50,108 nt of DNA from an uncultured Anaerotruncus sp. Its GTDB lineage: Bacteria > Bacillota > Clostridia > Oscillospirales > Ruminococcaceae. The stretch covers positions 1 through 50,108 of the forward strand of contig CAJUJI010000003.1 in NCBI GenBank assembly GCA_910586875.1, written 5' to 3'. Numbering within the stretch: position 1 is the first letter of the stretch; each line of letters starts with the position of its first letter. The position numbers and the translations under genes are program-made. Shown piece after piece: positions 32,431-41,358 of this stretch. Under the pieces are notes generated by a model. It ran no database searches. It worked only from the letters and a program-made list of their open reading frames with translations, and was not told the DNA's origin.

Positions 32431-32444
32431 AAAGGAGACGCGTT

Positions 32445-32888
32445 ATGAACCCCGAAGTACAAAAGGATCTGCAAGAATTTTGGTATCTCGCCTGCGAAAT
32501 TGACGCAATTTATCATCAGGCTGCGCTGCGGGTGGGACTATCCGACAGCGTTATGAATATCCTGTATACGCTCTCCACCTTTGACGGCACCTGTACACAA
32601 AGCGATATCTGCAAGCTGTCGGGGGATGGGCGTCAGACGATTCATTCGGCCATTCGCAAATTGGAGCAGGAGGGGCTTGTCTATCTGGAAAAAAGCCACC
32701 GGAAAAACCGGCCGATTCTCCTGACCGAAAAGGGGAAACTGCTTGCACAGGAGAAGGTGCTGCCGCTGCTGTATGCAGAACATGCGGCATTTGCTGCGTG
32801 GCCGCGCCAGGAACGGCAGGAGCTGCTGCGGCTGACGCGCAAGTATGTGGAGGGCTTTCGGGAAAATCTTTCCCGCACCCAAAAATAG
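32445..32888 (+). CDS. MarR-family transcriptional regulator
   Basis: A 147-residue winged-helix repressor. The helix-turn-helix lies at about residues 37-80 (MNILYTLSTFDGTCTQSDICKLSGDGRQTIHSAIRKLEQEGLV) and the wing contains SHRKNRPILLTEKGKLL, with the conserved R/D-x-R and T-x-x-G patterns. ATG 32445 follows AAAGGAG; the longer frame starts inside the promoter. It is followed 68 bp later by a MATE exporter gene and very probably represses both from the operator at 32398-32430. A small-molecule ligand, perhaps an exported compound, would relieve repression. Confidence 0.92.
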   Translation: MNPEVQKDLQEFWYLACEIDAIYHQAALRVGLSDSVMNILYTLSTFDGTCTQSDICKLSGDGRQTIHSAIRKLEQEGLVYLEKSHRKNRPILLTEKGKLLAQEKVLPLLYAEHAAFAAWPRQERQELLRLTRKYVEGFRENLSRTQK

Positions 32889-32956
32889 ACAGCCGATAGC
32901 GGCAAAACATCAAAAACCTGACAGACGGCGCGACCAGCGCCAATTGGGAGAACACC

Positions 32957-34294
32957 ATGAAACAAATTATTCAATTATCCGATCATTTTACCTATCAAAA
33001 ACTGCTGCGTTTTACACTGCCCTCGGTGGTCATGATGATCTTTTCCTCCATCTATGGGGTAGTGGACGGATTTTTTATCTCCAACTATGCGGGGAAAACT
33101 CCGTTTGCCGCAGCCTGCCTTATCTATCCTTATATGATGGTTTTCAGCACCTGTGGCTTTATGATTGGCACCGGTGGCACTGCGCTGATCTCTAAAACGA
33201 TGGGGGAAGGCGATTGCGAAAAAGCGAACCGCCTGTTTTCCATGCTGGTTTACCTTTCGATTGCAGGCGGTATTGTGCTTTCGGTCATCGCAATTGTACT
33301 GCTGCGGCCGGTAGCGATTCTGCTGGGTGCGAGGGGAGCTATCATCGATGACTGTGTTGTCTATGGCACAATTATCCTTCCTGCGCTGTTTTCATTCATT
33401 CTGCAAAACGAATTTCAGAGCTTTTGTGTTGCAGCAGAAAAGCCACAGCTTGGCTTATGGCTTACGGTGGCGGCAGGTCTGACCAACATTCTGCTGGACG
33501 CGTTGTTTGTCGCGGTATTTCGCTGGGGGTTAGCCGGTGCAGCGATTGCTACGGCGCTCAGCCAACTGGTAGGCGGTCTGGTTCCGCTGGTTTATTTTTT
33601 GCGCCCGAACAAAAGCCTTCTGCGGCTGTGCAAGCCCTCGTTTGACGGGCGAGCGCTGCTGAAGGTCTGCACAAATGGTTCCTCCGAACTGATGTCCACC
33701 ATGTCTACCTCCCTGCTGAGTATGCTGCACAATTTCCAACTGTTGCGGTTTGCCGGCGAGGATGGGGTCGCTGCATACGGCATCATTATGTATGTGGACT
33801 TTATTTTTATCGCGGTCTTTTTGGGATATGCAATCGGCTCGGCACCGATTATCGGGTACCATTTTGGCGCAGGAAATCACCCCGAGCTAAAAAGCCTGTT
33901 CCGCCAAAGCAATCTTTTGCTGGTGTGGGTCTCGATTGGACTGACCGGTATCGCAATTGTGGCGGCAGATATGCTGGCGGGGCTGTTCGCCGGCTATGAT
34001 GCAGGGCTGTTTGAAATGACAAAATACGCATTTATCATCCATTCTCTCTCCTTTTTGTTCTGTGGATTTAACATCTTCGGTTCATCCTTGTTTACCGCGC
34101 TGAACAACGGGCTGGTGTCCGCGGCAATCTCCTTTTTCCGAACGTTAGTGTGCCAAACGGCTGCTGTATTGATCCTGCCTGAATTTTTTGGGGTGAATGG
34201 AATTTGGAGCGCAATTGTTGTAGCAGAATTGTTTTCTTTGCTGTTGACCCTAATTTGCTTTGCAAAATTGAAAGGCCGGTATCACTATGCGTAA
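32957..34294 (+). CDS. MATE-family efflux transporter
   Basis: A 445-residue, 12-segment exporter of the MATE family, using Na+ or H+ gradients to expel drugs or metabolites. LRFTLPSVVMMIFSSIYGVVDGFFISNYAG (residues about 17-46) is the standard N-terminal signature, with GTGGTALISKTMGEGD after it and the second-half repeat MYVDFIFIAVFLGYAIGSAPIIGYHFGAG. ATG 32957 has GGGAG six bases upstream. It is cotranscribed with marR, the usual drug-responsive pair. Substrate unknown. Confidence 0.93.
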   Translation: MKQIIQLSDHFTYQKLLRFTLPSVVMMIFSSIYGVVDGFFISNYAGKTPFAAACLIYPYMMVFSTCGFMIGTGGTALISKTMGEGDCEKANRLFSMLVYLSIAGGIVLSVIAIVLLRPVAILLGARGAIIDDCVVYGTIILPALFSFILQNEFQSFCVAAEKPQLGLWLTVAAGLTNILLDALFVAVFRWGLAGAAIATALSQLVGGLVPLVYFLRPNKSLLRLCKPSFDGRALLKVCTNGSSELMSTMSTSLLSMLHNFQLLRFAGEDGVAAYGIIMYVDFIFIAVFLGYAIGSAPIIGYHFGAGNHPELKSLFRQSNLLLVWVSIGLTGIAIVAADMLAGLFAGYDAGLFEMTKYAFIIHSLSFLFCGFNIFGSSLFTALNNGLVSAAISFFRTLVCQTAAVLILPEFFGVNGIWSAIVVAELFSLLLTLICFAKLKGRYHYA

Positions 34295-34389
34295 CCTATC
34301 GCGCAGTGTATCATCTGCTTTCCGATCGATCGGTTCTAACCAACCGTGCGCTGGCATATCCTTTTCTAAGACAGAAAAGGAGGATGGAC

Positions 34390-36336
34390 ATGCGGTGTAT
34401 TGCATTGGCGGGAAATCCAAACTGTGGGAAAACCACCCTGTTTAACCGGCTGACCGGTGCACGCCAGAAGGTTGGCAATTGGGCGGGTGTCACCATAGAG
34501 CGTAAGGAGGGTACCTTCCAATTTGACGGGCAGCAGGTCCGGCTGATCGATCTGCCTGGATTGTATGCGCTTTCCTCCTACACGCTGGAGGAGCAGATCA
34601 CACGGGACTATCTCGACTCCGGAGAGGCGGATGTACTGCTAAATGTGATCGATGGAACCTCCCTGCGGCGAGGGCTGTATCTCACCCTCCAGCTGCGGGA
34701 ACGGGGCATCCCCATGGTTTGTGCAGTTGGCATGATCGACGAAGTGACAAAGTATGGCGGCCAAATCGACTGTGAAGCGCTCACGCAGCTGTTGGGGGTG
34801 CCTGTTTTGCCCATCTGCGCCCGCAGCGGAGAAGGATTGCCCGCACTGTGCCGCCAGCTCTTATGCAGGATGCCGCCGCCAGCGCCGCTTAGGTATGGGC
34901 TCTCTCTGGAAAATGCGCTGGAGCAGCTCGCCGCTGTGCTGCCTGGGACAAGCCGTGCACAGCGGCTCACCGCATTGGAACAAGGCGATCCAAAGCAGGT
35001 TTTGCCGTTTCAGCGCACCTATGAGGCCATCTGCGGATATGACGCCGAAACCGCCGTCGCCAGCGAGCGCTACCGCTGTATCGACCGGATGGTGGGCACT
35101 GCGTCAGTCCCCATGCGGCAGAGCTTCCGGCGCAGCGACCGGATTGACCGGTTGCTGCTCAATCGCTGGCTGGCGTTCCCAAGCTTTTTGGGCATGATGC
35201 TGCTGGTGCTGTGGATCTGTTTTGGCAGCTTTGGAAACGGTCTGAAGGCCGGGGCGGAGGCGCTTTGGGCACATCAAGTGGCTGTCGTAGATTGGCTGTT
35301 GGGAGGTTGGCAGATTGCCGCCCCATTGCGGCAGCTCATTATAGAGGGCGCTTTGGCAGGGCTAGGGAATATTCTGACATTTTTGCCGCAAATCTGCTGC
35401 ATGTTTTTGTTTCTGACTCTGTTGGAGGAATGCGGATATCTGGCACGCGCCGCCTTTCTGATGGATTTGCCGCTACGCCGGATCGGGTTGACAGGCAAAT
35501 CGGTCATTCCCTTGCTGCTGGGCTTTGGCTGCACAACCTCCGCTGTGATGGCGGCGCGCACCCTTAGCAGCGAACGGGACCGCTGTATGACCATCCTTCT
35601 GACACCTTTTTTATCATGCAGCGCCCGATTCCCCGTTTATGCGCTGTTGACCGGCGCATTTTTTCCCCAGCAGCAAGGGCTTGCTGTTTTGCTATTGTAT
35701 CTGCTGGGAGCGGCTGTGATGGTCTTTTACGGATGGCTGCTGTACAAGGGTCCCTTTCGGAAGGGCGGCACTCCTTTTTTAATGGAGTTCCCGCCTTATC
35801 GCCTGCCCTCGCTGCGAAACCTGCTGCAAAATACCTGGGGACGCTGTTGGGACTTTCTGCGCAAGGCGGGAACCGTGTTATTTCTGCTCAGCATCGGTAT
35901 TTGGCTGATGCAGCATTTCGATTTTAGACTGCACTACACCGACCAAATAGACACCAGCTTATTCGGATGGCTAGGAGACAAGCTTGCACCGTTGTTTGCG
36001 CCGTTGGGCTTTGGCAATCGCATGGCGGCGGTTGCGCTGCTGGCAGGACTTGCCGCAAAGGAGGCGATTGTTTCTGCATTTGGTGTAAGCTGTGCAGCGG
36101 CCTCGCCTGCGGCTTTGAGCGCGGCGCTGCATGAATTGTTTACACCGCTGTCAGCCGCCGCATTCCTGGCCTTTTGCGCGCTTTATACCCCCTGTATCTC
36201 AGCGCTTGCTGTTCTTCACCGCGAACTGGGCAGCACAAAAAAATGGCTGCTTGCGGTTGTGGGGCAAACCGGCGTTGCCTATCTGGTGGCATTGGCCGTT
36301 TATCAAGCTGGCACCCTATGGCAGAATTTATTTTAA
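34390..36336 (+). CDS. feoB: FeoB-type ferrous iron transporter with altered G4 motif
   Basis: A 648-residue FeoB-like protein: N-terminal G domain then a membrane core. G1 is GNPNCGKTT (8-16), G2 the Thr in GVTIE, G3 DLPG (54-57). The expected G4 NMxD, which reads the guanine base, is GMID (114-117), so Asn is replaced by Gly. In the membrane part, LEECGYLARAAFLMD is standard, while the usual GCNVPAIMATR gate is GCTTSAVMAAR. ATG 34390 is preferred; it follows AAAGGAGG by six bases. No feoA was found next to it. It may be a divergent Feo2-type paralogue with weaker or broader nucleotide or metal specificity. Confidence 0.88.
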   Translation: MRCIALAGNPNCGKTTLFNRLTGARQKVGNWAGVTIERKEGTFQFDGQQVRLIDLPGLYALSSYTLEEQITRDYLDSGEADVLLNVIDGTSLRRGLYLTLQLRERGIPMVCAVGMIDEVTKYGGQIDCEALTQLLGVPVLPICARSGEGLPALCRQLLCRMPPPAPLRYGLSLENALEQLAAVLPGTSRAQRLTALEQGDPKQVLPFQRTYEAICGYDAETAVASERYRCIDRMVGTASVPMRQSFRRSDRIDRLLLNRWLAFPSFLGMMLLVLWICFGSFGNGLKAGAEALWAHQVAVVDWLLGGWQIAAPLRQLIIEGALAGLGNILTFLPQICCMFLFLTLLEECGYLARAAFLMDLPLRRIGLTGKSVIPLLLGFGCTTSAVMAARTLSSERDRCMTILLTPFLSCSARFPVYALLTGAFFPQQQGLAVLLLYLLGAAVMVFYGWLLYKGPFRKGGTPFLMEFPPYRLPSLRNLLQNTWGRCWDFLRKAGTVLFLLSIGIWLMQHFDFRLHYTDQIDTSLFGWLGDKLAPLFAPLGFGNRMAAVALLAGLAAKEAIVSAFGVSCAAASPAALSAALHELFTPLSAAAFLAFCALYTPCISALAVLHRELGSTKKWLLAVVGQTGVAYLVALAVYQAGTLWQNLF

Positions 36337-36349
36337 AGAGGCATCATAC

Positions 36350-36381
36350 AAAAAAGCAAGTCCTTTCGGACTTGCTTTTTT
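36350..36381. terminator. Bidirectional terminator between feoB and the WYL genes
   Basis: AAAAAAGCAAGTCC (36350-36363) pairs perfectly with GGACTTGCTTTTTT (36368-36381). It shares the AAAAAAGCAAG core with the hairpin at 20228-20264. Confidence 0.92.
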
Positions 36382-36440
36382 ACGATCTGGGACGCGCTCT
36401 GGGTCCTATCATCTCCTTTGGAAAGGAAGCCGCTGTTTCT

Positions 36441-37427
36441 CTATGTGTCTTTTGGCTGATGAATCAGCCAATACTGCTTTTGCACCCGCTCTTTGACCTG
36501 CTTTAGAAAATGTTCCGGCCCCAGCACACGAACCACCGGCCCAAATTGCAACAGCCGGATCAGCAGCTCTGTTTCCTGGGCGGGGTCGTACCAAATAGAA
36601 CAGGTATACTCCTCCCGTTGCGGGTCATAGGAGGTCTGTTTTTGATAGCTCGCAAAGTGCAGCATACACCGTTCTAGTGCATTGCGCTCTTTATAAATCA
36701 AAAAGCGCACCGGCTCTGGGGAGAGTCTCAACCGCAGCCGCTCCTCCAGCTCCTCTTTCCGCTGCGGCCAACACTCCCGCGAGGGACGCAGCTCCTGCAC
36801 CCGCCCTAAATTGATGGTGTACAGCCTGCCCAGCCGGCCGCCAGTGATCCGCACCGCATACAGCCGGAACCGGTCGTCCTTGCGGGAATATTCCAAATGG
36901 CAGGGCAGGTAATCTGCGATCGTCTCCTGCGCGGGCGAGCGATAACGGATGCACAGCGCCTGCTTTTTTTGCATAGCCGTCGTTAGCTGGCGAAACCGCT
37001 CGCAATAGCCGGTGTCCTCATAGGGATCGCCGCTGCCGCACTGGTCAAAATCGTAAAAATCCTCCTGTAGATAAAGCGGCTTTACCGCCTCCAGCGCCTG
37101 TGCCAACTCCTGCTGCTGCGCGCCGGTTAAAAACAGCCGCATCCGCGGATCATCGAGCACCGCCCGCAGCCAGCTTTTTTGCAAGCCGGTCAGCGGCAGC
37201 TCTGCCAGATGCTTCACCCGTGCGCGCCAACCGTCCGCTTGCTGCTCCATCAGCCCCCATTCCTCTCCGGCCAGCCGCGGCAGCAGATACAGGCTGCTTT
37301 CTGCAAATGCGTAGGTATCCACCAGCTCGGACATCTCCGATAGGGAAAGCGGCACGGCTGTAGCGGCTTTCAGCACGCGCGACGCCACCTGATAATAGCA
37401 GCTGTATAGCTCGGAAAACAGCTCCAC
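36441..37427 (-). CDS. WYL-domain protein, second of a pair
   Basis: A 328-residue protein with a WYL-type ligand-binding domain in about residues 150-240 (QALCIRYRSPAQETIADYLPCHLEYSRKDDRFRLYAV), followed by the WYL C-terminal extension that packs against nucleic acid. The N-terminal 130 residues are helical with no clear helix-turn-helix, so it may work with the upstream WYL protein. The start is GTG 37427, sharing one base with the upstream TAG stop (TAGTG), with GGAGG ten bases before, indicating translational coupling. Last gene of the PstS-like-WYL-WYL operon. Confidence 0.83.
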   Translation of the reverse strand: MELFSELYSCYYQVASRVLKAATAVPLSLSEMSELVDTYAFAESSLYLLPRLAGEEWGLMEQQADGWRARVKHLAELPLTGLQKSWLRAVLDDPRMRLFLTGAQQQELAQALEAVKPLYLQEDFYDFDQCGSGDPYEDTGYCERFRQLTTAMQKKQALCIRYRSPAQETIADYLPCHLEYSRKDDRFRLYAVRITGGRLGRLYTINLGRVQELRPSRECWPQRKEELEERLRLRLSPEPVRFLIYKERNALERCMLHFASYQKQTSYDPQREEYTCSIWYDPAQETELLIRLLQFGPVVRVLGPEHFLKQVKERVQKQYWLIHQPKDT

Positions 37428-38665
37428 TATGCGCCTTCCTCCCCAAAATACATCTGGTACATCCGGTCTACGTCCCGATAAAATTTCGCAACAATCGCCT
37501 GGTTGGAGCCCTCCACCGACAGGATACGCCCCGTAAAGGTTTTGACCCAGGGGAGCATTTCGTTGGTGTCAAAGCTGTTGATGCTGTACAGCCACTGGTC
37601 TCCCTCTAGCGCGAGCAGCTCCCCGCCGCGCCCTTCCCTGCGCAGACGCTCGAGCACGTACCCTTCCCTGCGCGGGTCCACCCGCAGCTTCATATACAGC
37701 TGCTCCTTGCGGTTTTTGCCGCCGAATGAAACGCCCCAGCAGGCGGGCAGATTCGCCGCCAACCGCTCCCGCAGCCGGCCTGCGTTCGGGTCGTGCTCGC
37801 CAGGCAGCACCTGCTGAATATAATCGATGCGCATATTGTGAAAGCGGTGGAGGCGGTGCTCATAAACGCAAAGATACTGCCGTCCGCTTTGGGTGCCACT
37901 CAAAATACGCAATGGTGTTGCCAGCATCACGGTTGTTTTTCCATGGCGCGGGCTGCATGATTCAATGCAGGCACAGCGTCCCTCGCGAATTAGGCCCAAC
38001 AGCCGGTAAAGAATCCCATCGTCCAATGTATGGATCATAAAATAGTGTTTAAACCAAAACCGGTCGTTCTCCAGATGCCGCCAATCCAAAATGGTACTGC
38101 CAACAAAGCCAAACGGCGCCACCCCTTGAAAGAACTTGACCGCCTCAAACAGCGCCGCAGCACCTTTACAGCTTGAAACGCCATCCTCCCGCAGCCGGTA
38201 GCGCAGCGAGCGCCCCTGCCGCTCGGCGCACAGCACCTCCTGTGCCAGATACTCCCGCAGCTTGCCCCGCACCGTCTGTGGGTCGATATCCACACCGTAG
38301 CGTTTGGAAATCTTCTCTGAAAGCTCATCTGCGGTGTACGCCGCGCCATCTGCAAGCAGCTCCTGCAAAAAGAAATGTAGCCGGATATCATTGCGGGTAA
38401 AGCTTTTCGACTTCCATGCGGCATAAAGCGGATTTTGCGGCACCCGCGCGCTATCCAGTGACAGAAACACCCGCTTGCCATGCGTGGAATAATCCCAATG
38501 CAGATATTCCGACAGCCAGCTTTGAATCCGCCGGCGCTCGTTGTCGTAGGTGCGGGCGCTCTTATAGGTGTACTCCTCCCGACTTTTGAAGCCATACAAA
38601 TAAAAGTCCCGCATATACGCCCGTATTTTATCAAAGCTTTTAATCAGCTCGCTGAACTCCGCCAT
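37427..38665 (-). CDS. WYL-domain transcriptional regulator, first of a pair
   Basis: A 412-residue protein with a likely winged-helix segment near residues 100-155 (ADELSEKISKRYGVDIDPQTVRGKLREYLAQEVL) and a WYL-type domain later in the chain (DGILYRLLGLIREGRCACIESCSPRHGKTTVMLATPLRILSGTQSGRQYLCVYEHRLHRF). WYL proteins are often nucleotide- or RNA/DNA-sensing regulators of defence and DNA-damage genes. The ATG at 38665 lies four bases after the PstS-like stop. It probably regulates the divergent rtcB gene or its own operon via the dyad at 39968-39981; this is inferred from position. Confidence 0.82.
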   Translation of the reverse strand: MAEFSELIKSFDKIRAYMRDFYLYGFKSREEYTYKSARTYDNERRRIQSWLSEYLHWDYSTHGKRVFLSLDSARVPQNPLYAAWKSKSFTRNDIRLHFFLQELLADGAAYTADELSEKISKRYGVDIDPQTVRGKLREYLAQEVLCAERQGRSLRYRLREDGVSSCKGAAALFEAVKFFQGVAPFGFVGSTILDWRHLENDRFWFKHYFMIHTLDDGILYRLLGLIREGRCACIESCSPRHGKTTVMLATPLRILSGTQSGRQYLCVYEHRLHRFHNMRIDYIQQVLPGEHDPNAGRLRERLAANLPACWGVSFGGKNRKEQLYMKLRVDPRREGYVLERLRREGRGGELLALEGDQWLYSINSFDTNEMLPWVKTFTGRILSVEGSNQAIVAKFYRDVDRMYQMYFGEEGA

Positions 38666-38669
38666 GTGT

Positions 38670-39908
38670 CTAGCCCCCTTCCAGCCCCACATAGCCGGTC
38701 TGCTCGATCAGCTGTTGACCCTGCGGTGAACAAATCCATTCCAGCAGCACCGGTACATTGAGATTGCGGCAGCGGTCGGTGCTCACCGCATAAAAATTGG
38801 CGGTAAGCGGATACGTTCCGTTTTGGATGCTTTCGCGGTTGGGATAAACGCCATCCACACAAAGCAGCTTGATCTGGCTGTTTTGCACCATCTCGGTACA
38901 GAAAAACCGGAAGGAATATCCCAGCGCATTCCGATGATTTTTATAGTCCGCAGTCTGCTCGATGATGCCGCCCATCGGATTGATCAGATCCTCCTGTAGC
39001 GGCTCGATCAACCGTTTGCCCTCCATCAGCTTTTCCAGCATGGTCTGGCTGCCGCTGCCCTTTGGACGCTGAAACGCCCGTATCGCCTGTTTGCGGCCGC
39101 CCACCTCACTCCAGTTGGTCAGCGCACCGCTGTAAATATCCTGAATCTGCGCAACCGTCAGCCCATCCACCGGATTTTTCGCATTGACAAAAAAGACAAA
39201 CGCCTCCCTGCCGATGGGGGTCAGCAGTAGCTTTACCCCCTGTGCTGCGGCCGCGTCCAGCTGCGCTTGGGAGGGCCCCGCTACAAAGATCACATCTGTC
39301 TCCCCTGCAATCAGCCGCTCGTAGGCTTTCACGGTGTTGGTGTAGCGCACCGGCCCACGCTCCGCATAAACCGGATAGTCTCCCTGCGGATAAACCGCCT
39401 GCACAAATGCGGACATCACCGGATATAGCGCCAGCGCACAGTCCACCCGCGGCAGATTTTCCTTTAGCTGTAACGTGGCGGGCTGCTGTAACACTGCTAC
39501 CTTCGAGCCCTGCTCAAACGGCTGATACTGGCGCAGGTCCAGTTCTCCACTGACGGTGGGAATATTCTTCTGCACCTGTTGGTAAACAAACCTGCCAGCA
39601 CCGCCAGCGATTGCCGCCACCGCAACCCCGATCAACAGCCAACGCGCTATTTGCGGCAGCCGGCGCAATCCCCAAATTTTCAGTTGGAGCAACAGCAGCC
39701 CATCCAGTAGCAGTACAACCCCCGCCAACGCCACCATTGGGTCAATCATGATGGAGAGAAACAGCAGCGGTAGTACCGAAAAGGTCCATGCAAATCCAAT
39801 CGACAGAATCGATAGCGCACCGCGTCCCAGCCACTTCCAAACGCCCTGCCGTTCAATCCCCAGAATGGCAAGGGCGATCAGCGCTATAAAAACCAGCAAA
39901 GCTCTCAT
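38670..39908 (-). CDS. Membrane-anchored PstS-like substrate-binding protein
   Basis: A 412-residue protein unlike ordinary PstS in its N-terminus: three hydrophobic segments (about 2-18, 29-72 and 87-105) anchor it in the membrane, followed by an external PBP-like domain. The latter has VAGPSQAQLDAAAAQGVKLLLTPIGREAFVFFVNAKNPVDGLTVAQIQDIYSGALTNWSEVGG and FQRPKGSGSQTMLEKL, the PstS phosphate-site pattern with GSGSQ. No pst permease genes are present. It is first in an operon with two WYL regulators, suggesting a sensor role. ATG 39908 follows GGGGGA; a TTG at 39926 is less likely. Confidence 0.82.
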   Translation of the reverse strand: MRALLVFIALIALAILGIERQGVWKWLGRGALSILSIGFAWTFSVLPLLFLSIMIDPMVALAGVVLLLDGLLLLQLKIWGLRRLPQIARWLLIGVAVAAIAGGAGRFVYQQVQKNIPTVSGELDLRQYQPFEQGSKVAVLQQPATLQLKENLPRVDCALALYPVMSAFVQAVYPQGDYPVYAERGPVRYTNTVKAYERLIAGETDVIFVAGPSQAQLDAAAAQGVKLLLTPIGREAFVFFVNAKNPVDGLTVAQIQDIYSGALTNWSEVGGRKQAIRAFQRPKGSGSQTMLEKLMEGKRLIEPLQEDLINPMGGIIEQTADYKNHRNALGYSFRFFCTEMVQNSQIKLLCVDGVYPNRESIQNGTYPLTANFYAVSTDRCRNLNVPVLLEWICSPQGQQLIEQTGYVGLEGG

Positions 39909-39944
39909 CTGTTCAAAATCCCCCAACGCAAAACTTCTTTCTTT

Positions 39945-39973
39945 ATTCTACCATTCCAATAGACAGTTTGCAA
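39945..39973 (-). promoter_or_regulatory. Sigma-A promoter of the PstS-like-WYL-WYL operon
   Basis: Minus-strand -35 TTGCAA (39973-39968) and -10 TAGAAT (39950-39945) with a 17-bp spacer. Confidence 0.7.
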
Positions 39974-39981
39974 GCTCGCAA
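39968..39981. promoter_or_regulatory. Near-palindrome in the WYL/rtcB divergent region
   Basis: TTGCAAGCTCGCAA reads as TTGC-A-AGCT-C-GCAA, palindromic except for one pair. It overlaps the -35 of the WYL operon and lies about 35 bp upstream of a possible rtcB -10 (TATACT, 40015-40020). It is positioned to let a WYL protein control both sides. Confidence 0.5.
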
Positions 39982-40085
39982 CTTTTTTTAAATGATTCCT
40001 GTATCGGTGGTTGGTATACTGTTCCTATAAGAAGATTTTGCCTGTGACAGCAAACGAAAATCTACAAAGGGAGTGTGCGTATCAC

Positions 40086-41318
40086 ATGTACGTGATTTAT
40101 AATGATAAAACCCGCCGCCCAATCAAAGTGTGGCTTGAGAAGGATGTTCTGCCGGAAGAAACCTGCATGGCACAGGCATACAACCTATCGCAGCTACCGT
40201 TTCTGCACAAATGGGCCTGTCTGATGCCGGACACCCACACCGGCAAGGGGATGCCGATTGGCGGCGTTATCGCGACCGATGGGGTAGTGATCCCAAACGC
40301 GGTTGGAGTGGATATCGGCTGCGGGATGGCCTTCACCGCCACAAATCTGCGCGCGGGGCTGCTGCGGGAGATCACAACCCCCAACGGAACACTGCTGCAA
40401 GGAATGATCGGCGACATCCTGCGCAACATACCGGTCGGCTTTGCGCATCATAAACAGCCTCGCCCCTGCTATACGATGGATCAGGCTGTCTATGAGATTG
40501 AAAAATACGAGCCGGACGGTGAACTATTGGGGCTGTTGGACGCAGGCGCTTTTCAGGTTGGAACGCTGGGCGGCGGCAATCATTTTATCGAGCTGCAAGA
40601 GGATGACGACGGCTATTTGGGTATCATGATCCATTCTGGCAGCCGTAACATCGGCAAAACGGTCTGTGATTATTTCCACAACAAGGCCAGAGCGCTCAAC
40701 CAGCGTTGGCATAGCGCTGTACCCGATGAGGCGCGGCTTGCATTCCTGCCGGTTGAGACGCCGGAAGGGCAGCAGTACATCCACTGGATGGAGCTGGCGC
40801 TGGCGTTTGCGTATGAAAACCGCGCAAAAATGATGCTGGAGGTTCGCTCAATTCTGGAAAAGTGGGTTGGCAAGTACACCCAAGAGCAGCTTTCTTATTC
40901 GCATGAAATTAACTGCCATCACAATTATGCAGCACCGGAAACCCACTACGGCAAGCAGGTCTGGGTGCACCGCAAGGGCGCAACCCGCGCCGAAAATGGA
41001 GAACTCGCAGTGATTCCCGGCGCGATGGGCTCCTACAGCTATGTCGTAATCGGGCTGGGCAATCCGGAAAGCTTCTGTTCCTCCTCCCATGGGGCCGGCC
41101 GGCGTTACTCCCGCACCGGCGCGATGGCAGCATTTACCTGCGAGCAGGTGATGCACGATCTGCATGAGCGCGGGGTGGTACTTGGCAAGGGCCGCAAAGC
41201 CGACGTTGCGGAGGAATGCCGCTTTGCCTACAAGGACATCGATGAGGTCATGGCGCAGCAGACCGAGCTTGTACGGCCGGTCAAGCGGCTGCACACCATC
41301 GGCGTTGTAAAAGGTTGA
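40086..41318 (+). CDS. rtcB: RNA ligase RtcB
   Basis: Joins RNA 3'-phosphate or 2',3'-cyclic phosphate ends to 5'-OH ends using GTP and Mn2+. The 410-residue protein carries the active-site set: MPDTHTGKGMPIGG, VGVDIGCGM (metal-binding Cys), TLGGGNHFIE, HSGSRNIGK, HEINCHHNYA, HRKGATRA, IPGAMGSYSYVV and SSHGAGRRYSR (GMP-linkage region). It is full length. ATG 40086 follows GGGAG at 12 bases; the longer frame from 40011 contains the promoter region. No rtcA or archease is nearby. A structured tRNA-like RNA follows 40 bases after the stop, and kptA lies 1.8 kb away, so RNA end repair is a theme of this locus. Confidence 0.96.
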   Translation: MYVIYNDKTRRPIKVWLEKDVLPEETCMAQAYNLSQLPFLHKWACLMPDTHTGKGMPIGGVIATDGVVIPNAVGVDIGCGMAFTATNLRAGLLREITTPNGTLLQGMIGDILRNIPVGFAHHKQPRPCYTMDQAVYEIEKYEPDGELLGLLDAGAFQVGTLGGGNHFIELQEDDDGYLGIMIHSGSRNIGKTVCDYFHNKARALNQRWHSAVPDEARLAFLPVETPEGQQYIHWMELALAFAYENRAKMMLEVRSILEKWVGKYTQEQLSYSHEINCHHNYAAPETHYGKQVWVHRKGATRAENGELAVIPGAMGSYSYVVIGLGNPESFCSSSHGAGRRYSRTGAMAAFTCEQVMHDLHERGVVLGKGRKADVAEECRFAYKDIDEVMAQQTELVRPVKRLHTIGVVKG

Positions 41319-41358
41319 TATCCCAGCCCGCGGCGGCATAGCCGCAGGCTTTCTCTAT

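Noticed and set aside
38035..38634. 199-codon frame overlapping the first WYL gene on the same strand
   Set aside because: It is another frame of the WYL gene with cysteine- and arginine-rich nonsense sequence and no ribosome site.
40011..40085. Longer N-terminus for rtcB
   Set aside because: It would contain the promoter -10 region and precede the only ribosome site; homologous proteins begin near MYVIYND.
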